From Erythrobacter sp. SD-21 (GTDB lineage: Bacteria; Pseudomonadota; Alphaproteobacteria; Sphingomonadales; Sphingomonadaceae): 64,000 nucleotides of DNA. Below the pieces are notes generated by a model, which did not search any database, had not been told where the DNA came from, and saw only the letters and a program-made list of their open reading frames with translations. Below are positions 18,638 through 27,644 of the stretch, piece by piece. Made by a program: the position numbers and the translations under genes. The stretch is taken from the NCBI RefSeq assembly GCF_000181515.1, contig NZ_ABCG01000005.1, positions 179,427 to 243,426 of the forward strand. Reading direction: 5' to 3'. Positions within the stretch are counted from its first letter, which is position 1. Every line of letters starts with the position of its first letter.

Positions 18638-19624
18638 ATGAACGCTCCCTTTCAATCCACGGGTGAGAATCCAAACCCCTCGGACCCCCGCCTTCCGCTC
18701 AAGCTGCTGATCGCGGCCCCGCGCGGGTTTTGCGCCGGTGTGGACCGCGCGATCGAGATCGTCGAACGCGCGCTCGAAAAGTATGGCGCGCCGGTCTATG
18801 TGCGCCACGAAATCGTCCACAACCGCTATGTGGTCGATAGCCTGAAGGCCAAGGGCGCCATCTTCGTAGAGGAACTGGACGACGTACCCGACGACGTCCC
18901 CGTCGTTTTCAGCGCGCATGGCGTCCCCAAGGCGGTCCCGGCGGAAGCCGAGCGTCGCAAGCTCCTCTATGTCGATGCCACCTGCCCTTTGGTCAGCAAG
19001 GTCCACCGCCAGGCCGAACGGCAGATCGAGAAGGGCCAGCACATCCTCTTCATCGGCCACGAAGGCCATCCCGAAGTGATCGGCACGATGGGGCAGGTAC
19101 CCGAAGGCGAGATCACGCTGGTCGAGACGGTGGAGGATGTCGCTGCCCTCCCCTTCACGCAGGAAGACAAGCTCTCCTACCTCACCCAGACCACGCTGTC
19201 GGTGGACGATACCCGTGCCATCACCGATGCTCTGGAAGAACGCTATCCCCAGATCGTCGCGCCCAAGGCCGAGGATATCTGCTACGCGACCAGCAACCGG
19301 CAAGCAGCGGTCAAGATCATCGCTCCTTCGAGTGACCTCGTGCTGGTGATCGGTGCGCCGAACTCTTCCAATTCGCTGCGCCTCGTCGAGGTTGCCGAGC
19401 GTCTGGGCACCGACGCCCGGTTGATCCAGCGCGCCGATGAAATCCAGCCCGAGTGGCTCGAAGGGGTCGGGACGCTGGCCCTCACGGCAGGCGCTTCGGC
19501 TCCCGAAAAACTCGTGCGCGAAGTCGTCGATCGCATATCCGAATGGCGCCTCGTCGACGAACAGCCGGTCACGGCAGCCGAAGAAAACATGATCTTCAAG
19601 CTGCCCCGGCAGCTCACCGACTAG
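18638..19624 (+). CDS. ispH: 4-hydroxy-3-methylbut-2-enyl diphosphate reductase IspH
   Basis: A 328-residue iron-sulfur enzyme, the last step of the MEP isoprenoid pathway, making IPP and DMAPP. The three cluster cysteines are visible: Cys32 in [11 protein letters not shown], Cys116 in [10 protein letters not shown] and Cys215 in CYATSNRQ. The His blocks HEIVHN and HEGHPE are in place. It is followed without any gap by thrB and then by rnhA, an order often seen in this group. Confidence 0.96.
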   Translation: MNAPFQSTGENPNPSDPRLPLKLLIAAPRGFCAGVDRAIEIVERALEKYGAPVYVRHEIVHNRYVVDSLKAKGAIFVEELDDVPDDVPVVFSAHGVPKAVPAEAERRKLLYVDATCPLVSKVHRQAERQIEKGQHILFIGHEGHPEVIGTMGQVPEGEITLVETVEDVAALPFTQEDKLSYLTQTTLSVDDTRAITDALEERYPQIVAPKAEDICYATSNRQAAVKIIAPSSDLVLVIGAPNSSNSLRLVEVAERLGTDARLIQRADEIQPEWLEGVGTLALTAGASAPEKLVREVVDRISEWRLVDEQPVTAAEENMIFKLPRQLTD

Positions 19625-20581
19625 GTGGCCGTCTATACCCATCTCGGGGCGGAAGACCTCGCGCGCCTGATCGCGCAATACGACGTGGGCGAACTGGTTT
19701 CGGCCAAGGGCATTGCCGAAGGGGTGTCGAACTCGAACTGGCTGGTGGAGACCACGCAAGGGCGGTTCATCCTCACCATGTACGAGCGCCGGATCAATGT
19801 CGGCGAACTGCCCTTCTTCCTTGGCCTGCTCGATCACCTCGCCGCCAGGGGCTGCGCGGTCCCTGCCACTATCCACGATCGGACGGGTGCGGCCTATCGC
19901 AAGGTGGACGACAAGGCCGTGGCGCTGATCGAGTTCCTGCCCGGCGTATCGCCGAACGAGGCCACGCCCCAGCAGGCTCACGCCGTCGGCGCCGCGCTGG
20001 CGCGGGTGCATCTGGCGGCGCAGGATTTTTCGCCGCAACGGCCGAACGATCTTTCCCCGATGGATACGGCCGCCATCCTCTCCCGCTGCGGCGAAGAAGC
20101 GCTGACGCGAATCGATGCGGATCTTGGCAGCGTGATCGAACGCGCGCAGGCGCTCGCGGCAAGCTGGCCCGGCGACCTGCCCTCCTCAATCATTCATAGC
20201 GACCTTTTCCCGGACAATGTCCTGATGCTGGGCGACCGGGTTACGGGGCTGATCGACTTCTACTTCGCCGCGCACGACATGATGGCTTACGACCTCGCCG
20301 TTGCCCATGCGGCGTGGTGTTTCGACAAGCGCGGACAGCACTTCGACGCTGCGATCGGCAGGGCGCTGGTGGCAGGCTACGAATCGGTTCGCAATTTGGG
20401 AGCGGCCGAGCGTGCAGCCCTGCCGAAACTGGCCGAGGGCGCGTGTCTGCGTTTCGTGGCCAGCCGGGCGGAAGACTGGCTCGACACGCCTCCCGATGCG
20501 AGTGTCCTTCGCAAGGACCCGATGGATTTCGTTCGCCGCTGGGATTTCTACGTCGAGATGGGCGACAGGGCGTTTGCCTGA
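19625..20581 (+). CDS. thrB: Homoserine kinase, ThrB type II
   Basis: A 318-residue kinase of the choline/aminoglycoside kinase fold that phosphorylates homoserine in threonine synthesis. Markers are GVSNSNWLVET near the nucleotide loop, the catalytic HSDLFPDNVL near residue 192 and the metal-binding GLIDFYFA. The GTG start follows the ispH TAG directly, so translation is probably coupled. Type II ThrB differs from the GHMP-type E. coli enzyme. Confidence 0.93.
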   Translation: MAVYTHLGAEDLARLIAQYDVGELVSAKGIAEGVSNSNWLVETTQGRFILTMYERRINVGELPFFLGLLDHLAARGCAVPATIHDRTGAAYRKVDDKAVALIEFLPGVSPNEATPQQAHAVGAALARVHLAAQDFSPQRPNDLSPMDTAAILSRCGEEALTRIDADLGSVIERAQALAASWPGDLPSSIIHSDLFPDNVLMLGDRVTGLIDFYFAAHDMMAYDLAVAHAAWCFDKRGQHFDAAIGRALVAGYESVRNLGAAERAALPKLAEGACLRFVASRAEDWLDTPPDASVLRKDPMDFVRRWDFYVEMGDRAFA

Positions 20582-20608
20582 GGCCAGACAGAAGCTAGAG
20601 GCAGGACG

Positions 20609-21058
20609 ATGAAGAAGGTCGAGATCTTCACCGATGGCGCCTGCAAGGGCAATCCCGGCCCCGGCGGCTGGGGCGCCTTGCTGCGCATGGGACGGCACGA
20701 AAAGGAACTGTCCGGCGGCGAGCCGGACACGACCAATAACCGCATGGAAATGACCGCGGCAATCCGGGCGCTATCCGCCCTGATCGAACCGTGCGAAGTC
20801 GCGCTTCATACCGACAGCAAGTATCTGATCGACGGTATTACCAAGTGGGTGCACGGCTGGAAGAAGCGTGGCTGGGTCAACGCCAGCAAGAAACCCGTGC
20901 GCAACGCCGACCTGTGGCACGAATTGATCGAACTGACCGCGCGCCACAAGGTCGACTGGTTCTGGGTGAAGGGCCATTCTGGCCACCCGGAGAACGACCG
21001 GGTGGACCAGCTCGCTAGCGACGCCGCGGAACGGATCGCCGCTGGCGAGGCCCTTTAG
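20609..21058 (+). CDS. rnhA: Ribonuclease HI
   Basis: A 149-residue enzyme that cuts RNA in RNA-DNA hybrids. All four catalytic acidic residues are present: Asp9 in [11 protein letters not shown], Glu47 in NNRMEMTA, Asp69 in HTDSKY and Asp133 in NDRVDQLA. The His loop GHSGHPEND is also present. The ATG at 20609 follows AGGCAGGAC. It is third in the ispH-thrB-rnhA run. Confidence 0.96.
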   Translation: MKKVEIFTDGACKGNPGPGGWGALLRMGRHEKELSGGEPDTTNNRMEMTAAIRALSALIEPCEVALHTDSKYLIDGITKWVHGWKKRGWVNASKKPVRNADLWHELIELTARHKVDWFWVKGHSGHPENDRVDQLASDAAERIAAGEAL

Positions 21059-21061
21059 TCG

Positions 21062-21238
21062 TCAGCTTTCGTCGACAGTCTCGGCCCCGGGGCCGTTCTT
21101 CTTGATCGACTCGATGGCGTTCTGCGCGCTGGCCTTCGAACTGTAGCCCTCGGTCCAGAAGATAGCTTCGGAATTGTACATGAAATAGGCGACGAACTCG
21201 CCGGCCTTGTTTTTCTTGATCTTGAAATGATGCGCCAT
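21062..21238 (-). CDS. Small YegP-like (DUF1508) protein
   Basis: The protein has 58 residues, starting MAHHFKIKKNKAGEFVAYF and continuing with MYNSEAIFWTEGYSSKASAQ and IESIKKNGPGAET. This is one copy of the YegP/DUF1508 repeat, a small alpha-beta domain of unknown cellular role. The ATG at 21238 is preceded by GGAGAG. The gene is convergent with rnhA, with only 3 bases between the two stops. A perfect 14-base palindrome (21082-21095) lies inside the coding region. Confidence 0.85.
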   Translation of the reverse strand: MAHHFKIKKNKAGEFVAYFMYNSEAIFWTEGYSSKASAQNAIESIKKNGPGAETVDES

Positions 21239-21299
21239 ACGAAGGTCTCTCCTGTCCGGGATGATGGAAGGGACAACCTAACAAATGATACGCGCTTGA

Positions 21300-22397
21300 C
21301 TAGCCGAAGCGCGCGGGGTCGTAGAGCGAGGCATCGAGACGCTGCGTCATCTCATCGCGAGGCCTTCGTTGAAGCAATTGTGCGGCCAGTCGAGCGGCCG
21401 CCGGCGAGGTCTGGATGCCGTAGCCGCCCTGCCCGGCGAACCACGCAAAGCCTTCGACGTGCGGATCGTATCCATATATCGGCAGGCGGTCGGGCGCGAA
21501 GCTGCGCAGTCCGGCCCAACGGCGCTCGACCGCCTCGACCCGCCAATCGACGACGCCCTGCAGTCGGTCGACCGCCTCGGCAACCGCCAATTCTTCGGGA
21601 GCGGCGTCGCAAGGCTCGCTCGGTTCCTCGTCATGCGGGCTCAGCCACAAGCGACCCGCCTCCGGCTTGAAGTAGAAACCGCCCGCAATATCGAGCACCA
21701 GCGGCTGGTCTGCGTGCGGGGCCGGATCTGTCCGCACTTGCACCACAGTGCGCCGCAGCGGCTGGATGCCGAGCGGGGTCGCACCGGCCAGTTCGGCTAC
21801 CCGATCGGCCCATGCGCCCGCCGCATTCACCAAGACCCTGCCGGCAAATCTGCGCCCGTCTTCGCAGTCGAGCGACCAGACCCCTTGCTCACGGATTGCT
21901 CCGGTCAACCGCGCCCGACACTCGATAACCACCCAGGCGGCACGGGCTCGGCTGAGATAATGGGCGTGAAGGGCAGCGACGTCGATATCGGCGCAGGCCG
22001 GCTCCCACACGGCACCGGTCCATTCCTCCCGTAGTCCCGGCAGCATGGCATGAAGAGCCTCGCTTTTTAGCCGTTCGATCGTTGCACCCGTAGGTGCGAA
22101 CCGTCTCATGAAGGCGCCGAGGTCGCCCGCGTTTTCTTCCCGCCCGATGTAGAGCGCGCCGCGCTGTGTGAGGAAGCCGTTCGCGCGCAGATATTCGCCC
22201 GACGCGAGCGTCAGCGGCACGAGTTCGGGGCCGCCATAGCATTCCTCCCAAAAGGCGGCGGAGCGACCGGTGGCGTGATAGCCCGGCCGGTCCTCGGCCT
22301 CTAACACGAGCACCTTTGCTCCCGCTTCGCCCAACTCGGCGGCGAGGCTGGCGCCCGCGATACCAGCGCCGACAAGGATGAAATCGTAGGTTGTCAC
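21300..22397 (-). CDS. FAD-dependent D-amino-acid dehydrogenase, DauA-like
   Basis: The protein has 365 residues with an N-terminal FAD-binding Rossmann motif (ILVGAGIAGASLAAEL) and a DAO-fold body. From memory, the pattern GYHATGRSAAFWEECYG, the middle ADIDVAALHAHYL and the end AGQGGYGIQTSPAA closely resemble the D-arginine dehydrogenase DauA of Pseudomonas. The likely reaction is oxidation of D-arginine or other D-amino acids to the oxo acid. The exact substrate is not shown. Its GTG start overlaps the TGA of the upstream hydrolase by four bases (GTGA), so the two are coupled. Confidence 0.82.
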   Translation of the reverse strand: MTTYDFILVGAGIAGASLAAELGEAGAKVLVLEAEDRPGYHATGRSAAFWEECYGGPELVPLTLASGEYLRANGFLTQRGALYIGREENAGDLGAFMRRFAPTGATIERLKSEALHAMLPGLREEWTGAVWEPACADIDVAALHAHYLSRARAAWVVIECRARLTGAIREQGVWSLDCEDGRRFAGRVLVNAAGAWADRVAELAGATPLGIQPLRRTVVQVRTDPAPHADQPLVLDIAGGFYFKPEAGRLWLSPHDEEPSEPCDAAPEELAVAEAVDRLQGVVDWRVEAVERRWAGLRSFAPDRLPIYGYDPHVEGFAWFAGQGGYGIQTSPAAARLAAQLLQRRPRDEMTQRLDASLYDPARFG

Positions 22398-23383
22398 GTC
22401 CTGCGCGGTGCCACCCGGTCGAGGAAGTCTGCGATTGCGGCCATCACCTTGCTGCGAACCCCGGTGACTTCGCGCAAGATCTCGTGATGGGCTTCCTCAC
22501 CATATTCGGCCAGTTCGCTTTTGGGAAAGCGTTCGGCGGCGCGCACCGCTGCGTCGTGCCTGATCAGCTTGTCGCTGGAGGTGGAGGCGATCAGCACGGG
22601 AACATCGACTTTTTCCATCGCGCCGGGCGCTTCGAGTTCGCGGGTGGAGGCATAGGCACGCTCTACCCAGCCCCAGCTTCCCGGCCCCATCTGGAGATAG
22701 GGACGCTTCTCGCGCCACCACAATTCGTCCTCGTAGCGGTCGTCGTCATGGGTGAGGAGGTCGCGCCGGCGCGCCGGCATCTCACCCGGCTTTTCGCTCC
22801 ACTTCCAGGCCGGGCGCTTGGGCGAACCGATGCGCGCCATGAGGCGGGCGGCCGAGTGCAGCAGCGAGAGGGGCAGCGGCGGTCCTGCCATGCCGAGCAT
22901 GGGAGCGGACAATACCACGGCGTCGGGATCCACTCTGCCATCGACCAACGCGCGCGCCACGACGTGGCCACCCATCGAATGCGCGATCAGGACGTGCGGC
23001 CCCGGAGTGTCGGCTTTCCACGCGAGCCAGAAATGCGCGAGGTCTTCGATCCAGACGCTGAAATCGTCGACATGACCGGTGAGACGGTCACCGCCCAACC
23101 GTCCAGAGCCCGCCTGTCCGCGCCAGTCGGCGGCGGTGACTTTCCAGCCCGCACGATGCCATTCCTCGAGGCTTTCGATGTATTTCTCGTAGAAGTCGCC
23201 CCGCCCGGGAAGAAACAGGATCGACCCCCTTGCCCCCTCGCCGTCGGGCTCTCGCGCGCCCGGCCAGTCGATCCGGCGTAGCTCGTGACCGTCCTCGGCC
23301 TGCCAGATGCTCTCGACCGCGTGCGCGGGGATCGCGCGGCGATCGATTTTAGCGCCGCTTGCGGAATGATGGGTATCGGTAAT
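22394..23383 (-). CDS. Alpha/beta hydrolase (monoglyceride/lysophospholipase-like), probable ATT start
   Basis: About 329 residues. The fold is shown by ILFLPGRGDFYEKYIESLEE, DWRGQAGSGRLGG, the nucleophile elbow IAHSMGGHV, the late VLIASTSSDKL and a final AHHEIL with the catalytic His. The family is close to lysophospholipase PldB. The conserved strand regions extend well past the TTG at 23098 (within SGRLGG). Upstream of that codon the frame stays open, but no ATG, GTG or TTG occurs at a credible place. ATT at 23383 has GGAGG (23389-23393) with 5 bases spacing and gives MTDTHHSASG. I therefore propose ATT as the start. Confidence 0.85.
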   Translation of the reverse strand: MTDTHHSASGAKIDRRAIPAHAVESIWQAEDGHELRRIDWPGAREPDGEGARGSILFLPGRGDFYEKYIESLEEWHRAGWKVTAADWRGQAGSGRLGGDRLTGHVDDFSVWIEDLAHFWLAWKADTPGPHVLIAHSMGGHVVARALVDGRVDPDAVVLSAPMLGMAGPPLPLSLLHSAARLMARIGSPKRPAWKWSEKPGEMPARRRDLLTHDDDRYEDELWWREKRPYLQMGPGSWGWVERAYASTRELEAPGAMEKVDVPVLIASTSSDKLIRHDAAVRAAERFPKSELAEYGEEAHHEILREVTGVRSKVMAAIADFLDRVAPRRT

Positions 23384-23388
23384 GCAAA

Positions 23389-23393
23389 CCTCC
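23389..23393 (-). promoter_or_regulatory. Shine-Dalgarno site that selects an ATT start codon
   Basis: On the minus strand GGAGG is followed by TTTGC and then ATT (23383). It is the only strong ribosome-binding sequence near the 5' end of the hydrolase gene. The overlapping TTG in another frame leads quickly to a stop. Confidence 0.7.
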
Positions 23394-23475
23394 GTCGCGA
23401 TCTTGCCTATGGTTACTCTTTGGTAAGCATGTTTCTGTAGCTCTCCCGTCCGACACAGAAATTTCGGGACGGGTC

Positions 23476-24189
23476 ATGGACCAACAGATTTTCACCTATG
23501 TTCTGCTCGGCGCCTTGGCAATGGCGCTGCTGGTTGCGGCCTTCACCGACCTCAAAAGCCGCACCATCGGCAACAAGCTCAACCTTGCCATTGCGGCAGG
23601 GGCACCGCTCTTCTGGTGGACCACCGGACTGGACCTTTGGCCTGGCGTCGGCATCCAGCTGGGCATTGCGGCAGCGACCTTCGCCATCTGCACGCTGTTC
23701 TTCGCCATTCGCCAGATGGGCGGCGGCGACGTGAAGCTACTGACGGCGCTCGCCCTGTGGTTCCCGCCGACCAACTTCCTCGGCCTCGTGCTCGTCATGG
23801 CCATGCTCGGCTGGGTGCTGACGCTGGTCATGGGCATCTGGGGCGTGGCGCATTCGCGTGTCGTCGGCACCAAACCCTTGCGCGACACCGCGCTACTGGT
23901 CGCCTGCACGCTGGTAGCCGCCAATTTCGCCAGCGCGGTCCTGGGCGGTCCGAAGCTCGCCATACCGCAGGGATTGCTCGATTCGCTTGCTACCCTGCCC
24001 AACGCCACGCTGATCCTTGCGATGGTGCCGATGGCGATCCTGGCCGTGGTCACGCTGGCCTCGATCCGCATCATCCGCCGACACGAACACCAACCGCGCG
24101 TTCCGTACGGTCTTGCCATCTCGATGGCCGGCCTGTGGATCGTCGGCGGCGGAATTTTTTCCGGGATGACCGCGGCTGCCGCGGGCTGA
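23476..24189 (+). CDS. cpaA: Prepilin peptidase of the Tad system, CpaA
   Basis: A 237-residue membrane protein with several helices. It carries the type IV prepilin peptidase active-site motif QMGGGDVKLLTALAL (the GxGD-type Asp) and an earlier Asp in AAFTDLKSRTIGN. It would cleave the leader of Flp-type pilins in the inner membrane. No Flp pilin gene lies beside it in the window. It opens the cpa/tad locus, with 91 bases before cpaB. Confidence 0.92.
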   Translation: MDQQIFTYVLLGALAMALLVAAFTDLKSRTIGNKLNLAIAAGAPLFWWTTGLDLWPGVGIQLGIAAATFAICTLFFAIRQMGGGDVKLLTALALWFPPTNFLGLVLVMAMLGWVLTLVMGIWGVAHSRVVGTKPLRDTALLVACTLVAANFASAVLGGPKLAIPQGLLDSLATLPNATLILAMVPMAILAVVTLASIRIIRRHEHQPRVPYGLAISMAGLWIVGGGIFSGMTAAAAG

Positions 24190-24280
24190 AACCCGATTTT
24201 AACCAATCACCACTTACACATGGAAACCATAGCAGCCCGCACCGAATCCTTCGCGGGCCATATGAGGGGGCTTTATAGCC

Positions 24281-25366
24281 ATGGATAGGAAGAAGCTGGT
24301 TCTGCTGGTAGGCGCGCTGATCGTTGCGATCGGTACCGCTCTTGTTGCCCGCAGCATGTTCGCCGGAGCCTCGGCTCCCCAGGCCCAGGCCGCAGCGGTC
24401 GTCGAATCGCAGGGACCCAAGGTGCTCGTCGCACAGCGTGCGCTGCCGACCGGTACGATTATCACGGCCGACGCCATCGGTTACCAGCTGTGGCCGGAAG
24501 AACTGGTGCAGGACGCCTACTTCCTTGACGGCGAGGCCGATGTTTCCAAGCTGATCGGCACGGTGGTTCGCCACCCGGTTACCGCTGGTGAGCCGGTCAC
24601 GCAGGGTTCGCTGGTCAGCCCGGGCGACCGCGGCTTTCTTGCGGCTGCCCTCACGCCGGGCATGCGTGCCATCACCGTGCCCGTCGATGCCAAGAGCGGC
24701 GTTGCCGGCTTCGTCTTCCCGGGCGACCGTGTGGACATGGTGCTGACCCAGGCCGTGAGCGGCGAAGGCCAGGCGCTGAAAGCTTCCGAGACCATCCTTC
24801 GCAACCTTCGCGTCCTTGCCACCGACCAGTCGACCACGCAGACGACTGTCGACGGCAAGACCCAGGTTCGTGCCTTCCGTACCGTGACGCTCGAAGTCAC
24901 GCCTACCATCGCGGAAAAGGTTGCTGTTGCGCAGACCCTCGGCACGCTCAGCCTCGCGCTGCGTCCGCTGGCCGATAGCCAGGGCGAACTGGAACGCGCC
25001 ATCGCTTCGGGCGATCTCGTGATCCCCGAAGATGCAACGCCCGAAGAAGAAGAGCGCATGCTGCGCGAAGTCGCCGGACGCCCGGACGATGGCAAGAGCA
25101 CCTATGTGACCGGCGGCGACGTATCTCGCTTCCAGCGCAGCTCGATGCCCTCGCAGAACCGTGGCGGTGGCGGTGCAGAAGCTCCGCGAAATGGCGGCGG
25201 CGAAAGCAAAGCGCCCGTCCGCAGCGGTCCGACCGTGATCGTTACCCGCGGCAAGCAAGCAGAAGTCGTGACCGTCGGCCGGGCCGGAGGCGTCGCAGCC
25301 TCGGCCGGTGCCGGAACGCGCAAGGCCGGCCAGACCGCGCCCGTCGCGATGAGCACACTTCGTTGA
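24281..25366 (+). CDS. cpaB: Flp pilus assembly protein CpaB
   Basis: The protein has 361 residues: an N-terminal membrane anchor (KKLVLLVGALIVAIGTALVA), a SAF-type domain (about residues 45-110, from KVLVAQRALPTGTIITADAI) and a CpaB central domain with VDMVLTQAVSGEG. The C-terminal tail is rich in Gly, Ser and Lys and looks disordered. CpaB is a periplasmic part of the Tad secretion channel near the secretin. It is followed by cpaC after 38 bases. Confidence 0.93.
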   Translation: MDRKKLVLLVGALIVAIGTALVARSMFAGASAPQAQAAAVVESQGPKVLVAQRALPTGTIITADAIGYQLWPEELVQDAYFLDGEADVSKLIGTVVRHPVTAGEPVTQGSLVSPGDRGFLAAALTPGMRAITVPVDAKSGVAGFVFPGDRVDMVLTQAVSGEGQALKASETILRNLRVLATDQSTTQTTVDGKTQVRAFRTVTLEVTPTIAEKVAVAQTLGTLSLALRPLADSQGELERAIASGDLVIPEDATPEEEERMLREVAGRPDDGKSTYVTGGDVSRFQRSSMPSQNRGGGGAEAPRNGGGESKAPVRSGPTVIVTRGKQAEVVTVGRAGGVAASAGAGTRKAGQTAPVAMSTLR

Positions 25367-25404
25367 GCCTAGAACAGACAGGAAGCCATTCAGGGGGCCA
25401 TTCC

Positions 25405-26973
25405 ATGAAACGTCGTCTTACCACTAAACTGCTGCTCGCAAGCATTGCGCTTGCACCGATCGCAGCCGCTCCGACTTCGACGGCTACGGCCCAGTCGGTC
25501 ACCAGCCCGAGCCAGGAGATCGTCCTTTCGATCGGCCGCGGCGAACTCGTCAACGTGCCCGGCAACATGGCCGACGTCTTCATCTCGAACGAGAACGTCG
25601 CCGATGTGCAGGTCAAGTCGCGGCGCCAGCTGTATCTGTTCGGCAAGTCGGGCGGTGAAACCACCGTCTACGCCAGCAACGCAGCCGGCGACATCATCTG
25701 GGCGGCCAACGTCCGCGTCGGATCGAACATCGGCAGCATCGACCAGATGCTTTCGCTGGCGATGCCCGAAGCGAAGATCAACGTCGCCACCATGGGCAAC
25801 AACACCGTGCTGCTGACCGGCACCGTGGCTGCGCCCGAGGATGCCGCCGACGCCCAGTCGCTGGTCCAGGCCTATGTCGGTGAAGGCACCAATGTCATCA
25901 GCCGCCTGCGCATGGCGACGCCGCTGCAGGTCAACCTGCAGGTCCGCATCGCCGAAGTCAGCCGTTCGGTGGTCCGCGCTATCGGCGTGAACCTTGCCAC
26001 GGTGGATTCGAGCAGCGGCTTCCAGTTCGGTGTCGGTCAGGGCCGCGGCGCAGTGTCGCAGTTCCAGCCCAGCTTCGTGAACCCGGTAACGGGCGAGCGC
26101 ATTCAGGGTCCGCTTGCCGTGGGCCAGGAATTCGAAGGCGAAGGTGCGACGATCATCGATCAGATCACGCCGGGTTCGACGCTGGGCGCCTTTGGCAACC
26201 TGCTCGGTCTCGACATCGGTGCAGCGCTCGACCTTGCGGAAACGCAGGGCCTCGTCACCACGCTGTCGCAGCCGAACCTGACCGCCCTGTCGGGCGAGAC
26301 GGCCGAATTCCTCGCCGGCGGCGAATTCCCGATCCCGCTCAGCCAGGGTCTGGGAACCACCACAATCGAGTACAAGAACTACGGTGTCAGCCTCGCCTAC
26401 ACCCCGACGGTTCTGGCCAATGGCCGCATCTCGATCCGCGTGCGTCCGGAAGTGTCGGAACTTTCGAGCCAGGGGTCGATCACTCTCAACGGCTTCCAGG
26501 TTCCCGCGCTCATCACCCGCCGTGCGGAAACGACCGTGGAACTCGGGTCCGGCCAGAGCTTTATGATCGCCGGCCTGCTGTCGAACAACTCCCAGAACTC
26601 GATCGAGAAGGCTCCGGGCCTCGGCGACGTGCCGGTCATCGGCAACCTTTTCCGCTCGACCACCTACCGCAAGGGTGAAACCGAGCTGGTGATCGTGGTC
26701 ACGCCGTATCTGGTGAAGCCGGTGAACGCGAACGATATTCGCCTGCCGACCGACGGCTATCTCAAGCCGACCGAGATGCAGCGCCTGATCGCGCTTCGCG
26801 AAGGCGATAGCGAAGCCGGCCTCGTGCGTCCGATGCCGAGTGCCAACGGCACCGGTGCCAATCCGGGAATCTCGCAAAGCCCGGTCGAAGGCGACGAACA
26901 GCTGGTCATGCCGGAAGAGGCACGCCGCAACGAAAAGACCGCGGCGGCCACGCCCGGCTTCAGCTTCGAATAA
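25405..26973 (+). CDS. cpaC: Tad secretin CpaC (RcpA)
   Basis: About 522 residues with a signal peptide (MKRRLTTKLLLASIALAPIA). The N-terminal secretin-associated region has IVLSIGRGELVNVPG, DVFISNENVADV and a BON-like part. The C-terminal secretin domain has TTLSQPNLTALSGETAEFLAGGEFPIP and the closing APGLGDVPVIGNLFRS. It forms the outer-membrane pore for the pilus. The ATG at 25405 is preferred over one at 25363 because the signal peptide starts there. Confidence 0.95.
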   Translation: MKRRLTTKLLLASIALAPIAAAPTSTATAQSVTSPSQEIVLSIGRGELVNVPGNMADVFISNENVADVQVKSRRQLYLFGKSGGETTVYASNAAGDIIWAANVRVGSNIGSIDQMLSLAMPEAKINVATMGNNTVLLTGTVAAPEDAADAQSLVQAYVGEGTNVISRLRMATPLQVNLQVRIAEVSRSVVRAIGVNLATVDSSSGFQFGVGQGRGAVSQFQPSFVNPVTGERIQGPLAVGQEFEGEGATIIDQITPGSTLGAFGNLLGLDIGAALDLAETQGLVTTLSQPNLTALSGETAEFLAGGEFPIPLSQGLGTTTIEYKNYGVSLAYTPTVLANGRISIRVRPEVSELSSQGSITLNGFQVPALITRRAETTVELGSGQSFMIAGLLSNNSQNSIEKAPGLGDVPVIGNLFRSTTYRKGETELVIVVTPYLVKPVNANDIRLPTDGYLKPTEMQRLIALREGDSEAGLVRPMPSANGTGANPGISQSPVEGDEQLVMPEEARRNEKTAAATPGFSFE

Positions 26974-26987
26974 GGGAGACGAGGACA

Positions 26988-27641
26988 ATGCGTAATCTCA
27001 ACACTCGCAAACTCGCAGGCCCGCTGGTGGTCTCGCTGGCCCTCGCCCTAGGCGCCTGCGGCGGGACCAACATGTCGAACCGCACGCTCTATAGCGTCAA
27101 GCAGCCGGTCGTGGAACGGTCGAACTACGTGCTCGATCTCAACACCACCGCCGAAGGCCTGCCGGTTTCCGAACAGCAGCGCCTAACCGGCTGGTTCGAG
27201 AGCATGGGCCTTCGTTACGGCGATCGTGTCGCCATCGACGATGGCAGCAACAGCCTTGCCGTACGCGACGATGTCGCCGAAATCGCTAGCCGCTACGGAA
27301 TTCTGGTTGCCGAAGGTGCACCAGTCACCGCCGGCAATTTGGGCCCGGGCCAGGCCCGTGTCGTGATCACCCGCAGCACGGCCTCGGTGCCGGGCTGCCC
27401 GGACTGGTCGCACACGGTGGAAGCCAACGACGGCAATGCCACGAACCCCAATTACGGGTGCGCGACCTACAGCAACCTTGCGAGCATGGTCGCCAATCCG
27501 GAAGACCTCGTCCAGGGCCAGCAGGGCACGGGCGAAACCATCGTGACCACTTCCACCAAGGCCATTGAGGCCTATCGGGACATGGCACCGACCGGAGCCG
27601 GCGGCCTTCCCGAAGTTAGCAGCACCGAAGGAGGCAGCTGA
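26988..27641 (+). CDS. cpaD: Tad pilus lipoprotein CpaD
   Basis: A 217-residue lipoprotein with lipobox LALGAC (Cys near residue 24). CpaD proteins are periplasmic or outer-membrane lipoproteins that help the CpaC secretin. The family pattern is seen in VERSNYVLDLNTTAEGLP, RYGDRVAIDDGSNSLAVRDDV and VPGCPDWSHTVEANDGN followed by NPNYGCATYSNLASMVANPEDL. It lies between cpaC (14 bases) and cpaE (3 bases). Confidence 0.93.
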   Translation: MRNLNTRKLAGPLVVSLALALGACGGTNMSNRTLYSVKQPVVERSNYVLDLNTTAEGLPVSEQQRLTGWFESMGLRYGDRVAIDDGSNSLAVRDDVAEIASRYGILVAEGAPVTAGNLGPGQARVVITRSTASVPGCPDWSHTVEANDGNATNPNYGCATYSNLASMVANPEDLVQGQQGTGETIVTTSTKAIEAYRDMAPTGAGGLPEVSSTEGGS

Positions 27642-27644
27642 GCC

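Noticed and set aside
18545..20038. Minus-strand extension of the lipoprotein frame across ispH
   Set aside because: The lipoprotein signal peptide begins at 18544; the upstream part is the antisense of ispH and thrB.
21082..21095. Perfect 14-base palindrome as rnhA terminator
   Set aside because: It has no loop, lies inside the YegP-like coding region and has no proper T run; more likely a codon coincidence.
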